64,000 nucleotides of DNA, taken from assembly GCF_034931025.1 (NCBI RefSeq), contig NZ_JAYGIL010000003.1, positions 310,001 through 374,000 on the forward strand, read 5' to 3'. The DNA comes from Arcicella gelida. GTDB lineage: Bacteria > Bacteroidota > Bacteroidia > Cytophagales > Spirosomataceae. This document shows, piece after piece, positions 63,342 through 64,000 of this stretch. Positions within the stretch are counted from its first letter, which is position 1, and every line of letters starts with the position of its first letter. The notes beneath the pieces are model-generated. The model saw nothing but the letters and a program-made list of their open reading frames with translations. It made no database searches and was not told the DNA's origin. The position numbers and the translations under genes were made by a program.

Positions 63342-64000
63342 TTACATAATCATCAAATTACAGCCACGAATATCCGAATTGTCGAATCTCCCCAATACTC
63401 TAAATTGTTGATTTCCTGTGACAAATGAGCCTAAATCTTTAGTTTCTATAAAAGAACATGAATCAACATTGGCTAAATCAATGACGTTGATGCCACCTCT
63501 TTGTTGATTTTCAAAGTTAAATGGGTCGTTTACATCACGTAATAAAATCTTCATCGAAGCAGGTAAATCAAAAATACCCTCGCCAAAAGAGTAGCCTTGA
63601 GAAAGTAATTCCGTCATGCCATATTCTGAATGAATTTTATCGACAGAAAAGGCTTTCGTTAAGATTTCGTGTACTTCTTCTCGCAATAACTCTTTTCTTC
63701 TGCCTTTCATTCCGCCCGTTTCCATCACGATTAAGTTGTTGAAATCTTGTAAAAAAGATAAATCTAAGCTTGCTTCGGCAAAATCCAACAAACCAAAAGT
63801 AACGCCGATTAAAAGAATTTTTTTCTCAGGATTTTCTGTCGAAATACGCTTCATTGTTTCTCCTAATTCCTGATAATTATTCAAGTAAAATCCTGAATCT
63901 GGCGATTTACTTTGTTGAATAAAATGCTGAACCATGTAAACCAAAGAAGAATTATTACGTTCAAGATAGGAGGGAAGTAAAGCTAAAATGGTAAAGTCTG
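63342..64000 (-). CDS. LuxE-like acyl-protein synthetase / acyltransferase, partial
   Basis: C-terminal 219 residues of a protein whose start lies beyond the window: the frame stays open from 63944 to 64000 and reads LALLPSYLERNNSSLVYMVQHFI. Family signs of LuxE (acyl-protein synthetase, ANL-related): LIGVTFGLLDFAEA, VMETGGMKGRRKEL, HSEYGMTELLSQGYSFGEGIFDLPASMKILLRDV, and the end GRFDNSDIRGCNLMIM. It would activate a fatty acid or coumarate-like acid for a thioester; the true substrate is unknown. Confidence 0.86.
   Translation of the reverse strand, partial: DFTILALLPSYLERNNSSLVYMVQHFIQQSKSPDSGFYLNNYQELGETMKRISTENPEKKILLIGVTFGLLDFAEASLDLSFLQDFNNLIVMETGGMKGRRKELLREEVHEILTKAFSVDKIHSEYGMTELLSQGYSFGEGIFDLPASMKILLRDVNDPFNFENQQRGGINVIDLANVDSCSFIETKDLGSFVTGNQQFRVLGRFDNSDIRGCNLMIM

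Overview
The window reads as chromosomal DNA of a low-GC member of the Bacteroidota, most likely a freshwater or soil Cytophagales bacterium. The evidence is the TonB-dependent receptor with an N-terminal carboxypeptidase-regulatory domain, secreted pectin-degrading enzymes, a fused serine biosynthesis protein, MacB/FtsX-type efflux with an NtrC-type regulator, a eukaryote-like NADP isocitrate dehydrogenase and promoters of the TAnnTTTG type. The genus cannot be fixed from the sequence alone. No rRNA, tRNA or CRISPR array was seen.

Layout. 1-3.6 kb: a metal or siderophore uptake locus (partial TonB receptor, a small Cys-motif membrane protein, a HupE/UreJ-type permease) and an SGNH lipoprotein. 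3.7-8.7 kb: two histidine kinases, a DUF1801 protein and a membrane LRR protein. 8.8-9.7 kb: a REP-associated tyrosine transposase (RAYT-1) with hairpin repeats, bracketed by a perfect 58-bp direct repeat. 9.97-17.6 kb: a one-direction cluster for rhamnogalacturonan-I breakdown (two CE12 esterases, PL11 lyase, GH105 hydrolase, GH42 galactosidase), all apparently exported, without SusC/SusD. 17.9-29.1 kb: mixed single genes and small operons (lipocalin-like lipoprotein, MepB, GNAT, ChaN-like, Gfo/Idh/MocA, NTF2-like, DinB, a kinase-like protein without an ATPase domain, M28 peptidase, YheT-like hydrolase). 29.2-34.7 kb: a TumE-type toxin-antitoxin candidate, then a serine biosynthesis operon (phosphatase-dehydrogenase fusion and phosphoserine aminotransferase) with an AAA ATPase plus DUF4276/TOPRIM-like pair inserted between the two enzymes. 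34.9-44.2 kb: an oxidoreductase, a FUSC membrane protein, a GT39-like transferase and a large DUF4450 glycosidase-like protein, with a 42-bp tandem repeat at 36.8 kb. 44.4-46.1 kb: a second RAYT with a nine-unit, 105-124 bp tandem array of paired REP hairpins. 46.1-49.4 kb: small membrane proteins, a GAF/HisKA protein and a potassium channel. 49.7-59.3 kb: a MacAB-TolC-like efflux operon ending in an NtrC-type regulator and its kinase, preceded by a 21-bp periodic array of near-palindromes and a possible sigma-54 promoter. 59.3-64 kb: housekeeping genes icd, purU, folA, moaE and a partial LuxE-like acyltransferase.

The most interesting structures are the two RAYT/REP systems. Each transposase lies next to its own hairpin family, and copies of both families are scattered through the window; one family shows compensatory base changes in its stem. 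Next come the phased palindrome array in front of the efflux operon, and the nuclease-like AAA/DUF4276 pair that shares coding overlap with the serine aminotransferase gene.
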